From Bacteroidales bacterium (GTDB taxonomy: Bacteria > Bacteroidota > Bacteroidia > Bacteroidales > JAADJA01), in the NCBI GenBank assembly GCA_021740645.1, contig JAIOZL010000006.1, positions 62,001 to 126,000 on the forward strand: DNA of 64,000 nucleotides, written 5' to 3'. Within the stretch, counting starts at the first letter, position 1, and each line of letters begins with the position of its first letter. A model generated the notes under the pieces. The model was not told where the DNA came from. It did no database searches and saw only the letters and a list, made by a program, of their open reading frames with translations. Positions 26,798-34,774 of this stretch are shown piece after piece. A program made the translations under genes and the position numbers.

Positions 26798-28504
26798 TTA
26801 CCAGAAAACGGCATAAAGTGCGGCAAGAATAATGCAAACCACGAAAGCGCTTATGTTAAATGATGGGGAAGTTGCAAACATACCTTTTGATAAGGGAATT
26901 CCTTTCTTATCATTTTTACCCTTGTTTTCAAGATAACTTATTATAATAATGATGAGTGAAACGACCACAAAAGTTAAACCCATTTGGTCCATCCATGCTA
27001 ATTTAGGAAATAACCATTCAATGGCAGTATTGTCGAACCATCCTTTCATTCCTGTTTTAAAGAATAAAGCTACAGGGATTGATAATACGGCACCCCAAAT
27101 CGCGCCACTATTGGTTGATTTTTTCCAAAACAAACCCAGTATAAATATGGCTAAAATTCCGGGACTTACAATTCCCGTATATTCCTGTATAAATTGAAAA
27201 GCCTGAGGGATGCTCCCTAATAGTGGCGCAACCAAAACAGCAATAAATAGTGCAACTACTGCAGTAATTCTACCCACTGCAACGGTCTGTCTGTCGGTGG
27301 CATTTTTATTCATGAATGGTTTGTAAATATCCATTGTAAATATCGTGGCTGTGGAATTAAGCATTGAAGCCAGGGAAGATACAATTGCAGCTGCCAGAGC
27401 CGCCAATACGAGTCCTTTTAGGCCAGTTGGTATGAATTGGCTTATTAACCACGGGAAAGCCCTGTCATTATCAATACCTCCAGCACCATTTATAAAAGTC
27501 GAGTCCACGGTATCCAATGACATGATGCCATCAGGACCGGTATTTAGTGTATAAGCTACAAGTCCGGGTATGACCACTATTAAAGGAATAATAAGCTTTA
27601 TGAAAGCGGCAAAAGCAATTCCCTTTTGAGATTCCTTAAGGCTTTTTGCAGCCAGGGTTCGTTGGATGATATATTGATTAAAACCCCAATAATACAAATT
27701 TGCAATCCACATCCCCCCTACTATTACGGCTAATCCAGGTAAATCCCAGTAAGCATCTTTACCATTTGGGGTGATTATTTCACCCTTATCCAGGATCATG
27801 GAGAATTTTTCGGGAATGGTATTATATAGTAGTTTAAACCCACTGATAACACCACCATCAGGATCTAAATGATCAAGCGCAATAAAGGTTGTAATAAGTC
27901 CACCCATAATAAGCAAGGCCACCTGGATAACATCTGTCCATGCTACGGCTGATAAACCACCCCAAAGGGAATAAGCTACTGCAAATAAAGCCAGGCCGAT
28001 TATCGCATAAAAGATCATGGATCCGTCCGCATTCCCAAGAATAGTATCAAGGGCTTTTGCACCAAGGAATAAAACTGAAGTTAGGTTGACAAAAACAAAC
28101 AATGCAATCCAGAAAACAGCAAGGATAGATTTAAGATTGGTACTATATCTTTTTTCAAGAAACTCAGGAATGGTATATAATTTTTTTTCGATGAATATTG
28201 GCAGAAAGAACTTTCCAACAATAATTAAGGTAGCTGCTGCCATCCATTCATAAGAGGCAATTGCCAGTCCTATTGCAAAGCCTGAACCCGACATGCCTAT
28301 AAATTGCTCAGCAGAAATATTGGCGGCTATTAAACTTGCTCCAATCGTCCACCAGGGTAATGATTTACCTGCTAGAAAATAATCTTCGGCATTTCGCTGG
28401 TGTCCTTTTTTTGTTCGCGAAACCCAGAGCCCGATTCCAACAATTACAATTCCGTATGCGATAAAAATAAAATAATCTAAAAACGCGAAGTCGACATTAC
28501 GCAT
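26798..28504 (-). CDS. Sodium/sugar symporter of the SSS family (SGLT-like)
   Basis: This 568-residue membrane protein has about 14 helices and should couple sodium entry to uptake of a sugar such as galactose or glucose. The SSS signature segments are clear: AEDYFLAGKSLPWWTIGASLIAANI near 39-63, AEQFIGMSGSGFAIG next to it, the LWGGLSAVAWTDVIQV stretch near 180 and NQYIIQRTLAAKS near 275. The length and the N-terminal LDYFIF helix fit the vSGLT branch rather than the proline or pantothenate branches. Its start is 19 bases downstream of the uvrD stop, so it may be read through from that gene. A substrate call beyond sugar-like would be guesswork. Confidence 0.85.
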   Translation of the reverse strand: MRNVDFAFLDYFIFIAYGIVIVGIGLWVSRTKKGHQRNAEDYFLAGKSLPWWTIGASLIAANISAEQFIGMSGSGFAIGLAIASYEWMAAATLIIVGKFFLPIFIEKKLYTIPEFLEKRYSTNLKSILAVFWIALFVFVNLTSVLFLGAKALDTILGNADGSMIFYAIIGLALFAVAYSLWGGLSAVAWTDVIQVALLIMGGLITTFIALDHLDPDGGVISGFKLLYNTIPEKFSMILDKGEIITPNGKDAYWDLPGLAVIVGGMWIANLYYWGFNQYIIQRTLAAKSLKESQKGIAFAAFIKLIIPLIVVIPGLVAYTLNTGPDGIMSLDTVDSTFINGAGGIDNDRAFPWLISQFIPTGLKGLVLAALAAAIVSSLASMLNSTATIFTMDIYKPFMNKNATDRQTVAVGRITAVVALFIAVLVAPLLGSIPQAFQFIQEYTGIVSPGILAIFILGLFWKKSTNSGAIWGAVLSIPVALFFKTGMKGWFDNTAIEWLFPKLAWMDQMGLTFVVVSLIIIIISYLENKGKNDKKGIPLSKGMFATSPSFNISAFVVCIILAALYAVFW

Positions 28505-28523
28505 AATATAAGGTATAAATTAA

Positions 28524-30818
28524 TTATTCTATTATTTTCAATTTGGCATATTTCAAAAGTAATTGTTTTTGGCCGACATTTTTAAAAAAAACAGCGGCCT
28601 TTTTATTGGCGCCATCTCCTTCAATGCTAATAACCTTCCCTCTTCCAAAACGGTTATGAGCCACTTCAATACCGGGTTGAATCTTGTTCATAAGGTCATT
28701 ATCAAAGTCAATTGAACCGGTGTTTCCCTGCAGTAGATTTTTACCTATTTTTTTTAGTTTTTTCGTTGAAACCGGCGGGTCATATGTTTTTGGCCCTGAT
28801 TGATCAGGTTTTACACTTGTAGCTATCCTCCTTGGAAATTCAATATACTGCTGATCTATTTCATCGAGGAAGCGGCTTGGTTCACATATGGTAAGGTTCC
28901 CCCAACGATATCGGTTTTGAGCGTAGGATAAGAACAATCGGTTTTCAGCTCTTGTACAGGCTACATAAAATAAACGCCTTTCCTCTTCCAGGTCACTTCT
29001 TGATCCCAGGGACTGAATTGATGGAAAAAGATTTTCTTCCATTCCTACCACATAAACCATTGGAAACTCCAGTCCTTTTGCCGCATGAATGGTCATTAGG
29101 GTCACTTTATCTGTATTATCTTTGTCCTGACTATCAGCATCCGTAATAAGTGCAACATCCTGTAAAAAGACATCCAGCGTTTTTATTGCATTATCTGGTT
29201 GTTCCTCATGCATTCCCGGTACTAATTCACTCCCATTCTCAGTAAACTCTTTGATCGCATTTAATAGTTCTTCCACATTTTCGATCCGGCTTATACCTTC
29301 TGGTGTTTTGTCTTCATTCAGATCCTTTAGAATGCCAGAAGAAGTTGCGATGAGTTTTGAAATTTCAAATGCATTTTTACTCTTGATCTGTGCCGAAAAA
29401 CTTTTTATCATAGTGACAAAAGCATAAAGTTTATTAAGGGTGCCGGAATTGAGGTTTAGTGCATACTTTGATGGTTCTTCAACCACCTCCCACTGACTGA
29501 TCCCTGCTTGTTCTGCCACAACAATGATCCTCTCCTGAGATGTTTTTCCAATACCTCTGGCAGGATAATTAATCACCCTTCTTAAAGCTTCTTCGTCTCT
29601 GTTATTCACGGCAAGTCGCAAGTAAGCTAAAAGGTCTTTTATTTCTTTTCTGTTATAAAAAGATAAACCACCATAAATACGATAAGGAATATTTAACCTT
29701 CTTAAAGCTTCTTCAATTGAACGTGATTGGGCATTGGTGCGATACAGAACAGCGAATCCATCATTTTTCAATTGATTATTCATCTTCTGCTCGAATATTG
29801 AATTCGCAATTAATTGCCCCTCTTCGTTATCAGATGATGCCCGGATTAATTGAATTTTATTCCCTTCTTCATTCTTTGTCCAGATTTCTTTAAATATCTG
29901 ATCTTTATTATTTTTGATTATTGAATTTGCCGCATTAACAATATTCTTTGTAGACCGGTAATTTTGTTCCAGTTTAAACTCCCTGGCATCTGGATAATCT
30001 TTTTTAAAGTTAAGGATGTTTTGAATATTGGCTCCTCTGAACGCATAAATACTTTGTGCATCGTCGCCCACCACGCAAATGTTTTCATTGTTAGCTGCAA
30101 GCTGTTTTAGTATAGTATATTGCGCTTTATTGGTGTCCTGATACTCATCAACCAGCACAAAGTGGAACTTGTTCTGGTAGTTAACCATTACATCCGGGAA
30201 ATCCCGAAATAAAAGATAGGTATTCAGCAATAGATCGTCGAAGTCCATTGCATGTGATCGGAAACACCGGTTTTTGTATTTCTGGTATAATTCACCAATG
30301 TGTGGTTTGCCGGCCATCTTATCCTGAAGTAATAATTCATCCAGCAAATTATAGTGCTCAGCAGTGATAAGGTTTGTTTTTGCTGCAGATATTCTATTCA
30401 ACACATAATTTGGTGTGTATACCTTTTCGTCGATATTACTTTCCTTAACAATTGCTCTAATCAACCGCTTTGAGTCATCTGAGTCATAAATAGAAAAATT
30501 ACGAGGATAGCCTAACCGGTGCCCCTCCGTTCGGAGCAACCGGGCAAATACAGAGTGGAATGTACCCATCCACACATTTTTAGCATCAGCACTTCCCACA
30601 AGCTTTATAATCCTTTCTTTCATTTCTCTGGCTGCTTTATTAGTAAAAGTCAGTGCCAGAATATGAAATGGATCGATACCCAGATTTAATAAATGAGCCA
30701 CCCTGTAGGTGAGTACTCTGGTCTTACCCGAACCTGCTCCGGCTATGACCATTACCGGGCCTTCAACAGCTTCAACAGCCTGTCTTTGCTCTTTATTTAA
30801 TTGCTCCAGAATATCCAC
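28524..30818 (-). CDS. UvrD/PcrA-type superfamily 1 DNA helicase
   Basis: This ATP-dependent 3'-5' helicase acts in nucleotide excision repair, replication restart or removal of RecA filaments. From the GTG at 30818 it has 764 residues. Walker A is AGAGSGKT within the first 35 residues, followed by LTFTNKAAREMKER, the DEXX-type box VDEYQDT, FRGANI, EQNYRST, LMTIHAAKGLEF and VACTRAENRL. These are all SF1A motifs in order, including the C-terminal region ending in the tudor-like RFGRGKVISIEGDG segment. The longest frame begins at a TTG (30842) that is part of a -7 box (30840-30847), so GTG 30818 is the better start. The symporter gene follows 19 bases downstream. Confidence 0.9.
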   Translation of the reverse strand: MDILEQLNKEQRQAVEAVEGPVMVIAGAGSGKTRVLTYRVAHLLNLGIDPFHILALTFTNKAAREMKERIIKLVGSADAKNVWMGTFHSVFARLLRTEGHRLGYPRNFSIYDSDDSKRLIRAIVKESNIDEKVYTPNYVLNRISAAKTNLITAEHYNLLDELLLQDKMAGKPHIGELYQKYKNRCFRSHAMDFDDLLLNTYLLFRDFPDVMVNYQNKFHFVLVDEYQDTNKAQYTILKQLAANNENICVVGDDAQSIYAFRGANIQNILNFKKDYPDAREFKLEQNYRSTKNIVNAANSIIKNNKDQIFKEIWTKNEEGNKIQLIRASSDNEEGQLIANSIFEQKMNNQLKNDGFAVLYRTNAQSRSIEEALRRLNIPYRIYGGLSFYNRKEIKDLLAYLRLAVNNRDEEALRRVINYPARGIGKTSQERIIVVAEQAGISQWEVVEEPSKYALNLNSGTLNKLYAFVTMIKSFSAQIKSKNAFEISKLIATSSGILKDLNEDKTPEGISRIENVEELLNAIKEFTENGSELVPGMHEEQPDNAIKTLDVFLQDVALITDADSQDKDNTDKVTLMTIHAAKGLEFPMVYVVGMEENLFPSIQSLGSRSDLEEERRLFYVACTRAENRLFLSYAQNRYRWGNLTICEPSRFLDEIDQQYIEFPRRIATSVKPDQSGPKTYDPPVSTKKLKKIGKNLLQGNTGSIDFDNDLMNKIQPGIEVAHNRFGRGKVISIEGDGANKKAAVFFKNVGQKQLLLKYAKLKIIE

Positions 30819-30839
30819 AAAACCTTTAATTTTAGAAGC

Positions 30840-30847
30840 CAAAATTA
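30840..30847 (-). promoter_or_regulatory. -7 box for the UvrD/PcrA gene
   Basis: The minus strand reads TAATTTTG, 21 bases upstream of GTG 30818. It overlaps the upstream TTG, which excludes that codon as a start. Confidence 0.6.
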
Positions 30848-30931
30848 AGGATTATAAGTTATGAAAAAGGAAAGGATTTGGATCGCTTCTGAAAAGTTAT
30901 CCACAGGATACGTAAACCTAATATAATGAGA

Positions 30932-31375
30932 TTATAACGAGTAATCTAACGAATGAGAAGAGAAGCTCATACCCACCGTGTCTTTAATGATCACTTTAAA
31001 ATGAGAGGGGTGAAAATTGTCCTTTTCCAGAGAATGATGGTAATCCGTTAAATCAATATTACAACTCACCTCTTCGCCAATTTTAATTATCCTGGGGAAC
31101 CGGCAGTGAACTTTATGAGGGTTTACCTGGTATATCTGAGCGTGCGGCCCATTCGAAAATTTAAGGTAAGGAGCATACATTTTAAGCCTCTTTTTGCCAG
31201 TATTTTTAACTGTTATAAATACTTGATGCCTGTTATCTTTCTCAGATTCCGCTGTAAATTTGCTTACAACCTCCAGGTTCTTTGCAGGTTTATATAAAAT
31301 CAGCACCAAAATAGTTACAAGGGCAATAAAACCTACTATTGAAAGTACAATGGTTACACTTGATAGATCATCCAT
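30932..31375 (-). CDS. Membrane-anchored protein of unknown function
   Basis: This 147-residue protein has one N-terminal transmembrane helix (about 7-28, VTIVLSIVGFIALVTILVLI). The remaining soluble domain of about 110 residues is a beta-sandwich-like region with VFITVKNTGKKRLKMYAPYL and a C-terminal HFKVIIKDTVG. It looks like an Ig-like or CARDB-like fold, but I recognise no family. It lies between the helicase gene and the selenium operon on the same strand, with gaps of over 100 and 35 bases. Linkage to either is not supported. Confidence 0.6.
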   Translation of the reverse strand: MDDLSSVTIVLSIVGFIALVTILVLILYKPAKNLEVVSKFTAESEKDNRHQVFITVKNTGKKRLKMYAPYLKFSNGPHAQIYQVNPHKVHCRFPRIIKIGEEVSCNIDLTDYHHSLEKDNFHPSHFKVIIKDTVGMSFSSHSLDYSL

Positions 31376-31410
31376 ATCGAAGATTTTAATTTCCTAAAAA
31401 TACAAAAAAA

Positions 31411-33618
31411 TTAAATCTTAACGAAGATTTTCCCTTCACCTTTATTAACAACTTTTCCAATAGCTTTACAAAAATCGATATTTTGCTTTTTAAATTCTAG
31501 TATAAAATTATCAGCAATATTTCCTGGAATAGAAAATAAAAGGCCACCAGAGGTTTGGGCATCACATAAAATATATTTTATTGCCTGAGAAATGGAATTA
31601 TCCCACTCCACAGTTTCTTTTACAAAATCAAGATTATTTTTAGTCCCCCCAGGGATAATATCGTTGGATGCAAGTTCAAAGGCATCCTGAACAATTGGAA
31701 CCATTCCGGCATAAATTTCCACATTCATTTTACTTGAAATGCTCATTTCTTTCAAATGGCCCAATAGTCCAAATCCGGTAATGTCAGTACATGCATTTAC
31801 CGGAAAATCTCTTGCAATATCTGCAGATTTTGCGTTTAACTCGCTCATCAACGCTATGATGAGGTTTTTTGTCTCCTCCGAAACAAGCCCTCGTTTAATT
31901 CCGGTAGATAGTATTCCAGACCCTAATGGTTTTGTTAAGAGAAGCACATCTTCGGGTTGGAGGTTATTATTTCTAAGAATACGTGAAGGATGTACTTTGC
32001 CGGTAACGGCCATTCCAAATTTTGGTTCATTGTCTTCAATGGTATGCCCTCCTAAAATATGGATACCTGCTTCCCGGGCTTTATCACTGGCTCCTTTCAG
32101 AATTTGCTGTAATACTTCAACTGGTAAGCGGTTATCAGGAAAAGCCACTATATTCAATGCAAACAGGGGTTGCCCGCCCATGGCGTATACATCACTTAGG
32201 GCATTGGCTGCGGCAATAGCTCCAAAACTATAAGGATCATCAACAATGGGAGTAAAAAAATCGACGGTTTGAATTAAAGCGATTTCATCACTTATTTTAT
32301 AGATGGCCGCATCATCTGATGAATTAATTGATACCAGTACATTTGGATCATTAATTACAGGAAAGCCCTGTAATACCTTCTCAAGGTATTGTGGCCTTAT
32401 TTTGCATGCACACCCTAAACCATGTGTAAACTGTGTTAACTTTATTTCTTTGGTGTCAATCTCTATCTGTTCAGGTACAGATTTGCTTCTTAGCTTTGCT
32501 ATGGTTTTAATAATTTGATCTGAGGCATTTATAATATCCTCCCTGTTTGTATATTTTCCGGTTGAAAACCGTATCGTCCCCATTGCATATTCCAGAGGGA
32601 TTTTCATTGCCTGCAAAACAGAGGAAATGTCTATTGAGTCTGTATGACAGGCTGCTCCTGCGGAAGCGGCTACGCCATTTAATTCTGATAAAAGGGTATT
32701 GGCTTCCACTCCTCTGAAACTCATGGATAAAGTATTGGGTAGGCAGTTTTCAGGATGTCCGTTACGTTTTACATCAGAGATGGCTTCTGATAATCTTTGA
32801 AATAGCAAATCGGAATGCTCCTTCAGGAGGCGTTGATTTTTTTCAAGATCACGTCGGGCTAATTCACAGGCTTTTCCCAATCCGACCACTTCAAGAACAT
32901 TTTCAGTGCCAGCCCTGAAATTCATTTCATGATCAGCGCCATGAATGAGTTTTTGGAGTATTGTTCCGCGTTTCACGAAAAGAGCTCCCGTACCTTTAGG
33001 GGCATAAAGTTTATGACCTGCAACAGACATCAGGTCTACCCCCATTTCCATTACATCCACCTTTACCTTTCCTATGGATTGCGCAGCATCCGAATGAAAA
33101 ATGATATTATTTTTATGTGCTAATTCCCCAATCGCAGCAATAGGTTGAATAGTACCGACCTCATTATTTGCATGCATTATGCTGATTAATATTGTATCAG
33201 GTCTTATAGCTTTACGAATATCTTCAGGATTTACTGTGCCGAATTTATCCACCGGTGTATAGCTTACCTCAAAGCCATTTTTCTCCAGAAATTTACATAC
33301 CTCAATAATGGCTGGGTGTTCGATCTGGCTGGTGATGATGTGTTTTCCTTTTAACTTGTGGGCAAAAGCGACTCCTTTTAAAGCGTAATTATTGGACTCT
33401 GTTCCACCACTTGTAAAAATGATCTCATCAGGTTGGGCATTAATTAAGGCAGCCACCTGTGATCGGGCATTGATAATTGCTTTTTTCGTGATCATTCCAT
33501 ATTCATGGGTACTGGAAGGATTTCCAAAATATTCAGACAAATAAGGCTGCATAGCTTCGGCAACTTCTTTATCTATGGGAGTAGTGGCATTATAATCGAG
33601 GTATATTGGACGCATCAT
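31411..33618 (-). CDS. selD: Cysteine desulfurase-selenophosphate synthetase fusion (NifS-SelD)
   Basis: One 735-residue polypeptide carries two enzymes. Residues 1-380 are a NifS/IscS-like PLP enzyme: YLDYNATTP at the start, HSDAAQ near 175, the PLP Lys203 in AGHK and the persulfide Cys324 in SAGAACHT. Residues 390-735 are selenide, water dikinase (EC 2.7.9.3): the catalytic pair Cys403/Lys406 in GLGCACK, SSDDAAIY near 433, NALSDVYAMGG and QTSGGLL. Cys replaces the Sec found in some SelD proteins. The NifS part could release selenium from selenocysteine and hand it to SelD, which makes selenophosphate. There is no frameshift or stop between the halves. The gene lies 38 bases downstream of mnmH in one operon, so the product probably feeds tRNA selenation. 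The gene symbol refers to the SelD half. Confidence 0.92.
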   Translation of the reverse strand: MMRPIYLDYNATTPIDKEVAEAMQPYLSEYFGNPSSTHEYGMITKKAIINARSQVAALINAQPDEIIFTSGGTESNNYALKGVAFAHKLKGKHIITSQIEHPAIIEVCKFLEKNGFEVSYTPVDKFGTVNPEDIRKAIRPDTILISIMHANNEVGTIQPIAAIGELAHKNNIIFHSDAAQSIGKVKVDVMEMGVDLMSVAGHKLYAPKGTGALFVKRGTILQKLIHGADHEMNFRAGTENVLEVVGLGKACELARRDLEKNQRLLKEHSDLLFQRLSEAISDVKRNGHPENCLPNTLSMSFRGVEANTLLSELNGVAASAGAACHTDSIDISSVLQAMKIPLEYAMGTIRFSTGKYTNREDIINASDQIIKTIAKLRSKSVPEQIEIDTKEIKLTQFTHGLGCACKIRPQYLEKVLQGFPVINDPNVLVSINSSDDAAIYKISDEIALIQTVDFFTPIVDDPYSFGAIAAANALSDVYAMGGQPLFALNIVAFPDNRLPVEVLQQILKGASDKAREAGIHILGGHTIEDNEPKFGMAVTGKVHPSRILRNNNLQPEDVLLLTKPLGSGILSTGIKRGLVSEETKNLIIALMSELNAKSADIARDFPVNACTDITGFGLLGHLKEMSISSKMNVEIYAGMVPIVQDAFELASNDIIPGGTKNNLDFVKETVEWDNSISQAIKYILCDAQTSGGLLFSIPGNIADNFILEFKKQNIDFCKAIGKVVNKGEGKIFVKI

Positions 33619-33656
33619 AAATGAATTATTAATAAGAGCAAAAATAAGGGAAACAA

Positions 33657-34679
33657 CTAACTTTGCTGGATATGCTTTACAATTTCCTTTAAAATACTCT
33701 CAAAATCCAAATTGTCAAAGTTGATCCTTTTAACAAATTCGGCATTACGATTTGAAAGTCCTTTCAAATATGCTTTATCGTAATAAGTAAGTAATATAGT
33801 AGCTGCTTCTTCAAAATTATCCTGATCAATAGCATTACAGGCACATTTAACATTTTGCCCACCGAGTCTCTTCGATATCCGGTTTACAGCGTCTTTTAGT
33901 TTTTTCTTGTCGAACAGGGCATATTCGTTAATGAGCCTGTTTACGCGATTCGCGAATGGAATTTCAACGAATAAAACTGGAGCTAACCTCATGTTTAAAA
34001 AAAACGGTTCAGGAATACTTACTCTGCCTATGGCGCGGCTTTCATCTTCCACCCAAATCGGATCATGTTTGGTGAATTTTAATATGCCATGGAAAAGATC
34101 ATTTTCGAATTGTTCGGTTGTGGGCTGCTCCAGTTGGCCAATATGGCCGAAGGCTGAACCTTTATGGTTGGCAAGGCCCTCCAGATCGATTACCTGTTTT
34201 CCGGCTTTCTTCAAAAGTCCAAGGATCTCTGATTTACCACTGCCTGTATAACCACCTAATACTATCAGGTTTGAATATTCAGCCTGATTATCCCTGATAT
34301 AGCGCCGATAAGCTTTGTAACCTCCTTCGAGCAGGGTAACAGACAATCCCGAAAGTTCAAATAACCAGGCCATGTTTTTACTTCTTAAGCCTCCTCTCCA
34401 GCAGTGCACAAGAAGCTTTTTATCCGAAGCAAGTTTTCTTGCGCTTTTTACCAGTTCTGCCAATTTAGGGCCTACAAGTTCAAGCCCGGCAAAAATGGCG
34501 GTATCCCTACCTGATTTCTTGTATAAGGTTCCTACAATTTTACGGTCATCATCACTAAAAATTGGAATATTATATGCTCCGGGAATATGTCCCTGTTGAA
34601 ACTCACCAGGAGATCTAACATCAATCACAGGTATGGATTCCGAAAGATTTAGAAATTCACCAACAGCTACTTTCAGCAT
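33657..34679 (-). CDS. mnmH: tRNA 2-selenouridine synthase
   Basis: This protein converts 2-thiouridine at the wobble position of some tRNAs to 2-selenouridine using selenophosphate, through a geranylated intermediate. From ATG 34679 it has 340 residues. The N-terminal rhodanese domain (about 1-125) carries the catalytic Cys93 in HCWRGGLRSK. The P-loop domain has GGYTGSGKS at about 142-150, then EDESRAIGR near 212. A longer frame (34727) begins upstream of the -7 box at 34704-34711 and is rejected. It is the first gene of the selenium operon with the NifS-SelD fusion, 38 bases away. The thiolation enzyme MnmA is not in the window. Confidence 0.92.
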   Translation of the reverse strand: MLKVAVGEFLNLSESIPVIDVRSPGEFQQGHIPGAYNIPIFSDDDRKIVGTLYKKSGRDTAIFAGLELVGPKLAELVKSARKLASDKKLLVHCWRGGLRSKNMAWLFELSGLSVTLLEGGYKAYRRYIRDNQAEYSNLIVLGGYTGSGKSEILGLLKKAGKQVIDLEGLANHKGSAFGHIGQLEQPTTEQFENDLFHGILKFTKHDPIWVEDESRAIGRVSIPEPFFLNMRLAPVLFVEIPFANRVNRLINEYALFDKKKLKDAVNRISKRLGGQNVKCACNAIDQDNFEEAATILLTYYDKAYLKGLSNRNAEFVKRINFDNLDFESILKEIVKHIQQS

Positions 34680-34703
34680 TATTTTTTGGTATATTTTGTG
34701 TGA

Positions 34704-34711
34704 CAAATTTA
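34704..34711 (-). promoter_or_regulatory. -7 box for the selenium operon
   Basis: The minus strand reads TAAATTTG, an exact TAnnTTTG, 24 bases upstream of the mnmH ATG. It is transcribed divergently from the box at 34746. Confidence 0.55.
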
Positions 34712-34745
34712 GCATTTTATCTTTCAAATATCTTTTAAATAATAA

Positions 34746-34753
34746 TACCTTTG
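34746..34753 (+). promoter_or_regulatory. -7 box for the 34775 TonB receptor
   Basis: TACCTTTG is an exact TAnnTTTG, 21 bases upstream of the ATG. Confidence 0.6.
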
Positions 34754-34774
34754 AACACCTAATTTTTAGTTTAC

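Noticed and set aside
31739-32233. A 164-residue plus-strand frame inside the NifS-SelD gene
   Set aside because: It is the mirror of conserved SelD coding sequence and has no homology features of its own.
32400-32420. Selenocysteine codon in SelD
   Set aside because: The active-site position is a normal Cys codon (Cys403). The frame has no internal TGA.
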